Position numbers and translations under genes: made by a program
Notes under the pieces: model-generated
Database searches by the model: none
What the model saw: only the letters and a program-made list of their open reading frames with translations
What the model was told of the DNA's origin: nothing
DNA from: Alcaligenaceae bacterium
GTDB lineage: Bacteria > Pseudomonadota > Gammaproteobacteria > Burkholderiales > Burkholderiaceae_B
Direction: 5' to 3'
DNA: 16,628 nucleotides
NCBI GenBank assembly: GCA_029265335.1
Contig: JAJUJN010000011.1
Span: forward strand, 1-16,628
Shown here: positions 1 through 7,160 of the stretch, piece by piece
Layout of the letters: every line of letters starts with the position of its first letter
Position numbering within the stretch: position 1 is the stretch's first letter

Positions 1-453
1 CATTTCGGCCGTTTCGCCGCCGATGAGCGCGCAACCCGCCTGCTCACAGCCCAGGGCGATGCCCTCCACCACGCTGGCGGCCACGTCGACGTCGAGCCGG
101 CCACAGGCGAAGTAATCGAGAAAAAACAAGGGCTCGGCGCCCTGAACCAGAATGTCGTTGACGCTCATGGCCACGAGGTCGATGCCCACGGTGTGGTGGC
201 GATTCCAGTCGAAGGCCAGGCGGAGCTTGGTGCCTACGCCATCGGTGCCCGAGACCAGCACGGGTTCGCGGTAATTCTTGGGCACCTCGAAGAGGGCGCC
301 GAAGCCGCCGATCCCGGCCATGACCCCCTCGCGCAGGGTTCGACGGGCCAGGGGCTTGATGCGCTCTACGAGGGCCTCGCCTGCGTCGATATCGACACCG
401 GCTTCGCGATAAGTGAGTGACGACGGCGCGTTGCCGGAGTTCTGGGCTGCCAT
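1..453 (-). CDS. purM: Phosphoribosylformylglycinamidine cyclo-ligase (AIR synthetase), 5' part
   Basis: PurM makes aminoimidazole ribotide from formylglycinamidine ribonucleotide with ATP, the fifth step of de novo purine synthesis in the cytoplasm. The first 151 residues are present, read leftward from ATG 453-451; the rest lies beyond the left edge. Seen in the translation: the family N-terminus [12 protein letters not shown] (residues 12-23), the [12 protein letters not shown]/metal loop (69-77), the [25 protein letters not shown] block (90-114) and GGETAEM (145-151) at the edge. These blocks are diagnostic of PurM. No strong Shine-Dalgarno precedes the start. It is divergent from hda across a 114-bp gap, a common Burkholderiales arrangement, although a permease gene often placed between purM and hda is missing here. 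Truncation is due only to the window boundary. Confidence 0.95.
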   Translation of the reverse strand, partial: MAAQNSGNAPSSLTYREAGVDIDAGEALVERIKPLARRTLREGVMAGIGGFGALFEVPKNYREPVLVSGTDGVGTKLRLAFDWNRHHTVGIDLVAMSVNDILVQGAEPLFFLDYFACGRLDVDVAASVVEGIALGCEQAGCALIGGETAEM

Positions 454-470
454 GAAAACCAACCGTGATT

Positions 471-499
471 TTGAAATTTGCTGAAGATACGGGCATACT
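471..499 (+). promoter_or_regulatory. Candidate sigma-70 promoter for the hda operon
   Basis: TTGAAA at 471-476 and CATACT at 494-499 are separated by 17 bp in the purM/hda gap. They match the -35 consensus at 5 of 6 positions and the -10 at 4 of 6. The predicted start near 506 leaves a leader of about 60 nt. This was found by eye only, so a chance match is possible. Confidence 0.35.
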
Positions 500-567
500 T
501 GCGCCTGCCGCGGCCGGCACAAACTACCATTCTACGATGATCGCTGCCGAATCTGCTGCAGCCGCCC

Positions 568-1281
568 ATGTCTCAAGCCTTGCATCCCCAGCTCGTGCTG
601 GATATCTCGCCTGCTGCCGAGCCCACGTTCGATAATTTCGTACCCGGTGCCAACCAGGCAGCACTTGCCGCCGTGGCCGAACTGGCCCCGGGGCGGGCTC
701 TTTATCTCTGGGGCGACGCCGGCGCGGGGCGCAGTCATCTGCTTCGAGCCGCGGTGGGGGCCCATGCCCACGCCCTGTATATCCCGGCCACCGAGGCGGG
801 AGCGACAGCCTACGATCCCCATTCCCGCGAGCCTTTGCCGCCGCTGCTCGCTGTCGACGATGTCCACCGTCTCGACACCGAGGGCCAACAATGGCTGTTT
901 GCGCTTTACAATCGCTGGCGCGCCGCGGCTGCCAGCCGCGAGGCAGGCTGCCTGCTGTTGAGCGGCAACCAGGCGCCTCTGCAACTGGCGGTTCGCGAAG
1001 ACTTGCGCACGCGTTTGGGCTGGGATCTTGTTTATCGTCTGCAAGTGCTGTCCGACGACGACAAGCGTGCCGCTTTGCTGGCTCACGGTGCAAGCCGCCA
1101 GATGCCTATTGCCCCGGCCCTGATCGATTGGTTATTGAACCGGCACGCTCGCGATCTGCGCCAGCTGATGACAGTGCTCGATGCACTCGATCGCTATTCG
1201 CTGGCCACCCGACGGCCTGTCACCCTCCCGCTGCTGCGTACCATGCTGGCTCGCGCCGCCGAGGCTGACACCATTCCCTGA
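568..1281 (+). CDS. hda: DnaA regulatory inactivator Hda
   Basis: Hda is a AAA+ DnaA homologue that, bound to the DNA-loaded sliding clamp, stimulates hydrolysis of DnaA-bound ATP and so limits re-initiation of replication. The 237-residue product has a short N-terminal clamp-binding-like motif QLVLDI (8-13), Walker A GDAGAGRS (49-56), Walker B LLAVDDVH (93-100), a sensor-1-like LLLSGN (129-134), the arginine-finger region DLRTRLGWD (145-153) and the sensor-2 segment HARDLRQL (193-200). Arg in place of the usual Walker A Lys is also present in E. coli Hda, so it is not a defect. Length is close to E. coli Hda, and the DNA-binding domain of DnaA is absent, as expected. ATG 568 has only a weak ribosome site. 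The HAD phosphatase gene follows after 19 bp and is probably cotranscribed. Confidence 0.93.
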   Translation: MSQALHPQLVLDISPAAEPTFDNFVPGANQAALAAVAELAPGRALYLWGDAGAGRSHLLRAAVGAHAHALYIPATEAGATAYDPHSREPLPPLLAVDDVHRLDTEGQQWLFALYNRWRAAAASREAGCLLLSGNQAPLQLAVREDLRTRLGWDLVYRLQVLSDDDKRAALLAHGASRQMPIAPALIDWLLNRHARDLRQLMTVLDALDRYSLATRRPVTLPLLRTMLARAAEADTIP

Positions 1282-1300
1282 ACTCCGAGTACTTTTCTGC

Positions 1301-1990
1301 ATGCCTGAATCACGACGTCTTGCTCTGTTCGACCTCGACCACACCCTGCTACCGATCGACAGCGACTATCAATGGGCCGATTATCTTGCCCGCACCGGTC
1401 GCGCCGGTGACCCTGTCGAGGCGCAACGGCGCAACGACGAGCTGATGCACCGTTACAACGCCGGCGACCTCACCGCACAAGAGGCCTCCGAATTCATGCT
1501 GAGCTTGCTGGCCCGCCACGACCCTGTGGACTTGGCCGCCTGGCACGAAGCCTTCATGCTCGAGGTGATCCGTCCGGCCATTTCCCCAGTGGCCACCGAC
1601 CTCGTGCGCAATCACCTGGCGGCAGGCGATCTTTGCGCCGTGGTCACCGCCACCAACCATTTTGTGACCGCCCCCATTGCCCGGGCTTTCGGCGTACCCA
1701 ACCTGCTGGCCACCCATGCTGAATACCAGGCAGGTCGTTTCACCGGTCGTGTGGCCGGCACGCCCTGCTTTCGGGAGGGCAAGGTGCTGCGAGTAGAAGC
1801 CTGGCTGGCCGATCAGGGCATGACCCTCAACGACTTTCAGCGCACCTTCTTTTACAGCGACTCGATCAACGACGTGCCGCTGCTCGAAGTGGTCACCGAC
1901 CCGGTGGCCACCAACCCCAGCCGCCCGTTGCGCGAACTGGCGCAAGAGAAAGGCTGGCGCGTGCTCGATCTGTTCGACGAGTTGAGCTGA
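1301..1990 (+). CDS. HAD-IB family phosphatase (SerB-like)
   Basis: A 229-residue haloacid dehalogenase superfamily hydrolase of subfamily IB, related to phosphoserine phosphatase. Seen motifs: nucleophile/acid pair DLDHT (D11, D13), motif II VVTATN (114-119), the motif III lysine K161, and motif IV YSDSINDVPLL (185-195, D187 and D191). The helical cap lies roughly between residues 20 and 100. The physiological substrate cannot be read from the sequence; phosphomonoester hydrolysis is inferred from the family. ATG 1301 is chosen because the next upstream in-frame ATG (1181) would overlap hda by 100 bp, and the HAD core begins exactly at residue 7 here. The gene sits 19 bp after hda and 2 bp before pcnB, so it is in the same operon. 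The hda-HAD-pcnB order recurs in Burkholderiales. Confidence 0.88.
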   Translation: MPESRRLALFDLDHTLLPIDSDYQWADYLARTGRAGDPVEAQRRNDELMHRYNAGDLTAQEASEFMLSLLARHDPVDLAAWHEAFMLEVIRPAISPVATDLVRNHLAAGDLCAVVTATNHFVTAPIARAFGVPNLLATHAEYQAGRFTGRVAGTPCFREGKVLRVEAWLADQGMTLNDFQRTFFYSDSINDVPLLEVVTDPVATNPSRPLRELAQEKGWRVLDLFDELS

Positions 1991-1992
1991 TT

Positions 1993-3510
1993 ATGTTGCA
2001 GCAATTCGTCGACCGCTTCCTGCGCCGCGCCAAGCCCCGCCACATTCCCCGCGAGCAGCACGGCATCGACCGCCGAATGGTGTCGCGTCATGCCGTGAAA
2101 GTTTGCGAAGTGCTGCAGAATGAGGGTTACCAGGCCTATGTGGTGGGCGGCGCAGTGCGCGACCTCATCGCCGGCATCGAGCCCAAGGATTTTGATGTGG
2201 CTACCGATGCCACCCCCGAACAGGTCAAGCCGCTGTTCAGGCGCGCCCGCATCATCGGCCGACGCTTTCGGCTGGTGCACGTGGTGTTTGGTTCGGAAGT
2301 GATCGAAACCGCTACCTTTCGCGCCGCGGGCAACGGCACTCAGCGCACCGACAACCACGGTCGCCTGTTGCAAGATAACGTGTTCGGTACGCTCCACGAC
2401 GACGCGGTACGCCGCGACTTCACCTTCAATGCGCTCTACTACGATCCGCACACCGAAACCGTGATCGATTACCACCGGGGCGTGGCCGATCTCAAGAATC
2501 GCGTGGTGCGGATCATCGGCAACCCGGAGCAGCGCTTCAGAGAAGACCCGGTGCGCATGTTGCGCGCGGTGCGCTTCGCTGCCAAGTTGAATGGCACGAT
2601 CGACCCCGGCACCCTCCAGCCGATCTCCCGGCTGGCGCCGCTGCTCGACAATGTGCCCAAGTCGCGCTTGTTCGACGAAATGCTCAAGCTGCTCACCTGC
2701 GGCCACGCCATGGCGTGTCTGCGTCAGCTACGCGAGTTGAACCTGCATCATGGCTTGCTGCCGCTGCTGGATGTCATTTTCGAAGAGCCCGAAGGCGAGC
2801 GCTTCATCGAGCTGGCGCTCGAACGTACCGATCACCGCGTGCGTGCGGGCAAGAGCGTGAGCCCGAGCTTTCTGTTCGCCTCCTTGCTGTGGCATCAGGT
2901 GAATGACCGCTGGCAGGCCTATCGCGCCGAAGGCGAGCCGGTGGTGCCGGCGCTGTCGAACGCCATCGATTCTGTCTTGGCGGAACAGACTGAGAAGCTC
3001 GCCATTCAGCGCCGCTTCCTGGCCGACATGCGCGAAATCTGGTTCATGCAACCGCGCTTCGAGCGACGTGCACCCCGTTACGTTTGGCGGTTGCTGGAGC
3101 AACCTCGCTTTCGGGCAGCTTGCGACTTTCTGCAGTTGCGGGCCGCAGTGGGCGAAGTGGACAGCGTATTCGCCCAATGGTGGATGGACCTCGCCGATGG
3201 TTCGGAAACCCAGCGGGCCAAAATGATCGATGAGCTTGCCCGTTCACCCAGCGGGGTGAGCGACCAGCCGCGCAAGCGTCGACGTCGCCGACGCAAGCCC
3301 AAATCCGACGTCGCCGCAAGCAACCAGCCCAGAACGGAGGGCAGCGCGAGCAACCAACCCAAAACGAGCGCACCAGCCAAGTCCGCCAATACCGCACCGG
3401 CAGCAACACAGCCAGCTCCAGGCTCGGCAAGTGCGCCTGCCGCCACGCCGGCCGACCCAAGCCCCGCTCCGCAACCTGCATCGCGCGGTGAGCCCAGCTC
3501 GGAATCATGA
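1993..3510 (+). CDS. pcnB: Poly(A) polymerase I
   Basis: PcnB adds 3' poly(A) tails to RNA, which promotes decay by the degradosome and affects plasmid copy-control RNAs. The 505-residue product begins with a basic N-terminus, then the nucleotidyltransferase core: GGAVRDL (52-58), the catalytic DFD (66-68), RRDFTFNAL (140-148), and the REDPVRMLRAVRFAAKL helix (183-199) typical of the class II tRNA-nucleotidyltransferase/PcnB superfamily. Length and the long C-terminus point to PcnB rather than Cca. From about residue 427 the tail is a run of Arg/Lys (RKRRRRRRKPKS) and then about 65 low-complexity Ala/Pro/Ser/Gln residues. Basic C-termini that bind RNA are normal in PcnB, but this one is extended. 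ATG 1993 starts 2 bp after the HAD stop. In related genomes folK usually follows; here an IclR gene overlaps the stop by 4 nt. Confidence 0.93.
   Translation: MLQQFVDRFLRRAKPRHIPREQHGIDRRMVSRHAVKVCEVLQNEGYQAYVVGGAVRDLIAGIEPKDFDVATDATPEQVKPLFRRARIIGRRFRLVHVVFGSEVIETATFRAAGNGTQRTDNHGRLLQDNVFGTLHDDAVRRDFTFNALYYDPHTETVIDYHRGVADLKNRVVRIIGNPEQRFREDPVRMLRAVRFAAKLNGTIDPGTLQPISRLAPLLDNVPKSRLFDEMLKLLTCGHAMACLRQLRELNLHHGLLPLLDVIFEEPEGERFIELALERTDHRVRAGKSVSPSFLFASLLWHQVNDRWQAYRAEGEPVVPALSNAIDSVLAEQTEKLAIQRRFLADMREIWFMQPRFERRAPRYVWRLLEQPRFRAACDFLQLRAAVGEVDSVFAQWWMDLADGSETQRAKMIDELARSPSGVSDQPRKRRRRRRKPKSDVAASNQPRTEGSASNQPKTSAPAKSANTAPAATQPAPGSASAPAATPADPSPAPQPASRGEPSSES
3318..3369 (+). repeat. Imperfect 30-bp tandem repeat coding for the pcnB tail
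   Basis: Two near-identical stretches begin at 3318 and 3348, each starting with AGCAACCA and continuing through CCCA(G/A)AACG. They encode the repeated peptides SNQPRTEGSA and SNQPKTSAPA in the low-complexity tail of PcnB. The period is exactly 30 bp, so reading frame is kept. Slippage or duplication within a disordered tail is the simplest origin. Confidence 0.6.
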
Positions 3511-4289
3511 GCGCACCCGCCCAGCGCAGCATCCAGTCGATAGAAACCGGCTTTGCCCTGTTGGCGGCCCTGGTGGCCCATGGCAAGCCCATGAGCTTGC
3601 GCGACCTCTCGCGCGAGGCGCAGATGACGGCGGCCAAGGCGCATCCTTACCTGGTGAGCTTTATCCGGGTAGGACTGGTGCAGCAAGATCCCGTCACCAC
3701 ACATTACGAACTCGGCCCCTTCGCCCTGCAAATGGGGTTGGCGGCGCTTCGCGGCCTGGCCCCGGTGCGCATGGCTTTGCCCGAAATCACGCAACTGGCC
3801 AATGAACTCGGCCACACCATCGCCCTGGCGGTACTGGGCTCGCACGGCCCCACCATCATCCACATTACCGAAGCCAGTTACCCCGTACACGTGAACCTGC
3901 GGCCCGGCACGGTGATGTCGATGCTGTACACGGCCACCGGTCAGGTGTTCTCCGCCTGGCTGCCGCCCAAGGTAGCTCAGCACTATATCGAGCGTGAAGC
4001 CGACGATGCCGCTGTGGTCACTCACGCCCTCACCCCCCGCCCCGACCGCGCGACGCAGGAAAAACTGCTGAGCCAAGTGCGCGCTCAACACCTGGCCAGG
4101 GCTCTGGGCAATCCCTTGCCCGGTATCGATGCTCTGTCGGTGCCGGTGTTCGACCACACCGGCAATATCGTGCAAGCCATCACCGCTTTGGGGCCCACCG
4201 GCCATTTCGACGCCGAAGTCGATGGCGTGATCGCACGCGCTCTGCGCGCCTGCGCCGACCGTATTTCCACCCGCCTGGGACACCACTGA
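3507..4289 (+). CDS. IclR family transcriptional regulator
   Basis: A 260-residue IclR-type regulator: an N-terminal winged helix-turn-helix (about 5-70, SIQSIETGFALLAALVAH then LRDLSREAQMTAAKAHPYLVSFIRVGLV) followed by an IclR effector domain (about 80-255) with the usual VNLRPGTVMSMLYTATGQVF and LPGIDALSVPVFDHTGNIVQAITALG segments. IclR regulators of aromatic catabolism (PobR, PcaU/PcaR types) bind a pathway substrate in the C-terminal domain. The ligand here is unknown. Its ATG overlaps the pcnB stop (ATGA), so it can be translated by coupling from the housekeeping operon. Downstream, after 187 bp, comes the MBL-hydroxylase operon, its most probable target (inference). An AACTA-N6-TAGTT palindrome in that gap is a candidate operator. 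Confidence 0.9.
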   Translation: MSAPAQRSIQSIETGFALLAALVAHGKPMSLRDLSREAQMTAAKAHPYLVSFIRVGLVQQDPVTTHYELGPFALQMGLAALRGLAPVRMALPEITQLANELGHTIALAVLGSHGPTIIHITEASYPVHVNLRPGTVMSMLYTATGQVFSAWLPPKVAQHYIEREADDAAVVTHALTPRPDRATQEKLLSQVRAQHLARALGNPLPGIDALSVPVFDHTGNIVQAITALGPTGHFDAEVDGVIARALRACADRISTRLGHH

Positions 4290-4306
4290 GCGTCACGGTG
4301 CATCCG

Positions 4307-4327
4307 GCGGCAAGGCCCTCCGCTTTT
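4307..4327 (+). terminator. Weak candidate intrinsic terminator after the IclR gene
   Basis: GCGG (4307-4310) pairs with CCGC (4320-4323) around a 9-nt loop and is followed directly by TTTT (4324-4327), 18 bp after the IclR stop. The stem is only 4 bp and the U-run short, so termination would be partial at best. Confidence 0.25.
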
Positions 4328-4343
4328 CGAAACCTCAAACCAG

Positions 4344-4359
4344 AACTACAGTCATAGTT
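4344..4359. promoter_or_regulatory. Palindromic candidate operator AACTA-N6-TAGTT
   Basis: A perfect 5+5 bp inverted repeat with a 6-bp centre lies between the IclR gene and the MBL operon. IclR-family operators are commonly palindromes of about 15 bp, which fits the size. A wider CAAAC (4336-4340) / GTTTG (4357-4361) pair encloses it. The position is about 60 bp upstream of the candidate -35, as for an activator. Binding is not shown. Confidence 0.35.
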
Positions 4360-4403
4360 TGTGGGGCGCAGCGACAATCCATGATTCGTCTATAACAAAC
4401 GTA

Positions 4404-4432
4404 TTGCATAAAAACGAACTGCGCCGTATCAT
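4404..4432 (+). promoter_or_regulatory. Candidate promoter of the MBL/hydroxylase operon
   Basis: TTGCAT (4404-4409) and TATCAT (4427-4432) are spaced 17 bp, with the -10 matching at 5 of 6 positions and the -35 poorly. A weak -35 is what an activator-dependent promoter would show. The predicted leader is about 38 nt and ends in a strong AAGGAG (4465-4470), 6 nt before the start codon. TATAAC at 4391-4396 is an alternative -10 without a good -35. Confidence 0.3.
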
Positions 4433-4476
4433 CGCCACCAACTCGCCATCTGGCGCACCCACTCAAGGAGCCGCTC

Positions 4477-5430
4477 ATGAGCAAGGCATTTGCTTCCCAA
4501 GCCGACCTCGAAGACAAGGTCGTGTCATTCGAAAAACTTTCCGATAACGCCTATGCCTACACCGCAGAAGGCGACCCCAATACCGGGGTGATCATCGGCG
4601 ACGAAGCCGTCATGGTGGTCGATACCCAGGCCACACCGGTGATGGCCCAGGATGTGATTCGCCGCATTCGCGAAGTCACCGACAAACCGATCAAATACGT
4701 GCTGCTGTCGCACTACCACGCCGTTCGGGTTCTCGGGGCTTCCGCCTATGAACCCCAGCAGATCATCGCCAGTCGCGAAACCTACAACCTCATCGTTGAG
4801 CGTGGCGAGCAAGACAAAGCCAGCGAAATCGGTCGCTTTCCGCGACTCTTTCGCAATGTCGAATCCATTCCAGACGGTCTCACATGGCCCACGATCACCT
4901 TCGAAGGCGAGATGACCCTCAACCTGGGCAACCTCGAAGTCGTGATCATCCATGCCGGCCGCGGCCACACCAAGGCCGACACCATCGCCTGGCTGCCCGA
5001 TCAAAAAATCATGTTTGCCGGCGACCTCGTCGAGTTTCAGGCCACCCCTTACGCGGGCGACGCGTATTTTCGCGATTGGCCCAACACACTCGACCGCCTC
5101 ATCGACATGAAGCCCGAAAAGCTCGTGCCCGGCCGCGGCCCCGCACTCAACAACCCACAAGAAGTGCACGCAGCCATTGCTGGCACCCGCGGTTTTCTGA
5201 ACGATCTCTACGATCGGGTGAATCAGGGCGTAGCCGCCGGCAAAGACCTCAAAACCATCTATCGTGAGGTCTACGACGCCATGCAGCCGCGCTATCACGA
5301 ATGGGCAATCTTCGACCACTGCATGCCATTCGACGTCACTCGTGCCTACGACGAAGCCCGCGGCATCGTCGACCCCCAAATCTGGACGGCCGAACGCGAC
5401 ATCGAAATGTGGAAAACACTGGAAAGCTGA
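4477..5430 (+). CDS. Metallo-beta-lactamase-fold hydrolase-like protein with altered metal site
   Basis: A 317-residue MBL-fold protein with no signal peptide, so cytoplasmic. The usual HxHxDH signature appears as H79-Y-H81-A-V83-R84: the first two His are kept but the Asp and His of the second metal site are replaced. The later His is present in GRGHTKAD (H164) and the bridging Asp in AGD (D183), while the final His position reads VPGRG (R220). Ligands of one metal site are therefore intact and those of the other lost. Substrate unknown. It starts with a strong AAGGAG, 6 nt ahead of ATG 4477, and is 59 bp upstream of the flavin hydroxylase, so it probably belongs to the same catabolic operon. 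A ring-opening, lactone or thioester hydrolase role is possible but not demonstrable from sequence. Confidence 0.85.
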   Translation: MSKAFASQADLEDKVVSFEKLSDNAYAYTAEGDPNTGVIIGDEAVMVVDTQATPVMAQDVIRRIREVTDKPIKYVLLSHYHAVRVLGASAYEPQQIIASRETYNLIVERGEQDKASEIGRFPRLFRNVESIPDGLTWPTITFEGEMTLNLGNLEVVIIHAGRGHTKADTIAWLPDQKIMFAGDLVEFQATPYAGDAYFRDWPNTLDRLIDMKPEKLVPGRGPALNNPQEVHAAIAGTRGFLNDLYDRVNQGVAAGKDLKTIYREVYDAMQPRYHEWAIFDHCMPFDVTRAYDEARGIVDPQIWTAERDIEMWKTLES

Positions 5431-5436
5431 TCTTGT

Positions 5437-5463
5437 GCCCCGCCACCTGGCAGATGGCGGGGC
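5437..5463 (+). promoter_or_regulatory. Strong intercistronic hairpin, 9-bp perfect stem
   Basis: GCCCCGCCA (5437-5445) pairs perfectly with TGGCGGGGC (5455-5463) around a 9-nt loop, beginning 7 nt after the MBL stop codon. No U-run follows, so it is not a classical intrinsic terminator. It may protect the upstream message, pause polymerase or tune relative expression of the MBL and hydroxylase genes. The stem is directly visible; its function is inferred. Confidence 0.5.
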
Positions 5464-5489
5464 CGCCATAAAAATGTGCGGAGACTCGG

Positions 5490-7160
5490 GTGGAGACGAT
5501 CGACTATCAAAAGGTGGTTTTTCCTTACCACCGTCCTGAGGAACTCAACCACGACAAGCCCCGTCGACATCCCGTGGTGGTGGTAGGCGCCGGGCCTGTG
5601 GGCCTGAGCATGGCGCTAGAACTCGCCCAGCAGCAGGTGCCCGTACTGTTGCTCGACGACGACGATCGTTTGTCTACGGGTTCGCGCGCCATCTGCTTTT
5701 CCAAGCGCACGCTCGACATCTGGGATCGTCTGGCGGTAGGCCAGCGCATGATGGACAAAGGCGTGTCGTGGAATGTAGGCAAGGTATTCTTTCGCGACGA
5801 ACAGATCTGGCAGTTCGACCTGTTGCCTGAGCATGGGCATCGGCGTCCGGCGTTCATCAACCTGCAGCAGTATTACGTTGAGGGCTACCTGCAGGAAGCG
5901 GCCGCCGCCCAGGAACTGATCACGCTCCGCTGGCGTCATGAAGTTGCCGCCGTCCGTCAGTTGGCCGACGGCGTTCTGGTTACCGTCAACACACCCGACG
6001 GCAGCTTCGAGCTTCATGCCGACTGGCTCATCGCCTGCGATGGCGCCAGGTCACCGGTGCGCAAGATGCTCAAGCAAGAGAGCCATGGCCGCACCTTCCG
6101 CGACCGCTTCCTCATTGCCGATATTCGCATGGAAGCCGACTTTCCGTCGGAGCGCTGGTTCTGGTTCGACCCGCCGTTTCACCCCAATCAATCCGTGCTG
6201 CTCCACCGCCAGCCCGACAACATTTGGCGCATCGACTTCCAACTGGGCTGGGAGGCCGACCCCGTGGAAGAAGTGAAACCCGAGAGGGTTCTGCCCCGGC
6301 TGCGGGCGGTGTTTGGCGACAGCGCCGAGTTTTCGCTCGAATGGGTGAGCATCTACACCTTCTCGTGCCTGCGCATGGATCACTTCCGCCACGGCCGCAT
6401 CCTGTTTGCGGGCGATGCCGCGCATGGCGTGTCGCCCTTTGGCGCGCGCGGCGCCAACAGCGGCGTGCAAGACACCGAGAATCTGGCCTGGAAGCTGGCG
6501 CTGGTTCTGGCCGGGAAGGCACCCGACGCCCTGATCGACACCTACGCCACCGAGCGTGAATACGCGGCCGACGAAAACATTCTGAACTCCACGCGTTCCA
6601 CCGACTTCATCACACCCAAGAGCGACATCAGCCGTCTGTTTCGTAATACCGTGCTCAAGCTTTCCAAGCAGCACTCCTTTGCTCGCACCCTGGTGAACAG
6701 CGGCAGGCTTTCGGTGCCCGCCACCTTGCACCACTCCCCACTCAACACACCAGACACTCAGCAGTTTGCCGGCAAATTGGTGCCTGGTGCGGTGGCGGCC
6801 GACGCCCCCATCACCACGCTCGAGGGTGATCACTGGCTGCTCAGTCAACTGGGGCAGCAATTTACCGTGCTGCAGTTCCTGGCCGCTCACGAAACGCCCA
6901 CGTCGGCCGACGCCCTGCAAGCCGGCCACGACATTCCCATTAAAGTGATCGGCGTGCGGCCTGCCGGCGCTGCTGCCGGCCCCGGCATTGTGGTCGATCG
7001 CGAAGGCCTGGCCGCACAACGCTACGACGCCCAGCCACACACCACCTATTTGCTGCGCCCCGATCAGCATGTGGCCGCGCGCTGGCGAGCGCTCGACCCT
7101 GCCAGCGTGCGTGCTGCCTTGATGCAAGCCCTGGCCCGCGAAGAAGAGGTAACTGCATGA
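5490..7160 (+). CDS. FAD-dependent aromatic hydroxylase (class A flavoprotein monooxygenase, MhaA/MhpA-like)
   Basis: A 556-residue group A flavin monooxygenase of the MhpA/PheA/TfdB superfamily, using NAD(P)H and O2 to hydroxylate a phenolic ring. Seen: the FAD dinucleotide fold VVVVGAGPVGLSMALELA (29-46), the DG motif IACDGARSP (181-189), the GD motif LFAGDAAHGVSPFGARGANSGVQD (305-328), and a C-terminal thioredoxin-like region (from about 420) as in MhpA and phenol hydroxylases. Start is GTG 5490, with GGAG at 5480-5483, 6 nt upstream. The stop overlaps the next gene's ATG (ATGA). The approximate 62 kDa size, the tiny coupled partner and adjacency to hmgA-fahA resemble MhaA, the 3-hydroxyphenylacetate 6-hydroxylase of P. 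putida. That substrate assignment is inference; 3-(3-hydroxyphenyl)propionate or another phenol remains possible. Confidence 0.88.
   Translation: METIDYQKVVFPYHRPEELNHDKPRRHPVVVVGAGPVGLSMALELAQQQVPVLLLDDDDRLSTGSRAICFSKRTLDIWDRLAVGQRMMDKGVSWNVGKVFFRDEQIWQFDLLPEHGHRRPAFINLQQYYVEGYLQEAAAAQELITLRWRHEVAAVRQLADGVLVTVNTPDGSFELHADWLIACDGARSPVRKMLKQESHGRTFRDRFLIADIRMEADFPSERWFWFDPPFHPNQSVLLHRQPDNIWRIDFQLGWEADPVEEVKPERVLPRLRAVFGDSAEFSLEWVSIYTFSCLRMDHFRHGRILFAGDAAHGVSPFGARGANSGVQDTENLAWKLALVLAGKAPDALIDTYATEREYAADENILNSTRSTDFITPKSDISRLFRNTVLKLSKQHSFARTLVNSGRLSVPATLHHSPLNTPDTQQFAGKLVPGAVAADAPITTLEGDHWLLSQLGQQFTVLQFLAAHETPTSADALQAGHDIPIKVIGVRPAGAAAGPGIVVDREGLAAQRYDAQPHTTYLLRPDQHVAARWRALDPASVRAALMQALAREEEVTA

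Noticed and set aside
716..735. Hda Walker A with Arg instead of Lys as a possible defect
   Set aside because: The E. coli protein has the same GAGRSHLL sequence, so this is normal for the family.
3078..4286. 402-codon leftward open frame across pcnB and the IclR gene
   Set aside because: Spans two well-supported genes on the other strand and has no recognisable domain.
4525..5469. 314-codon leftward open frame
   Set aside because: Complement of the MBL-fold gene with Val/Gly/His bias; no support.
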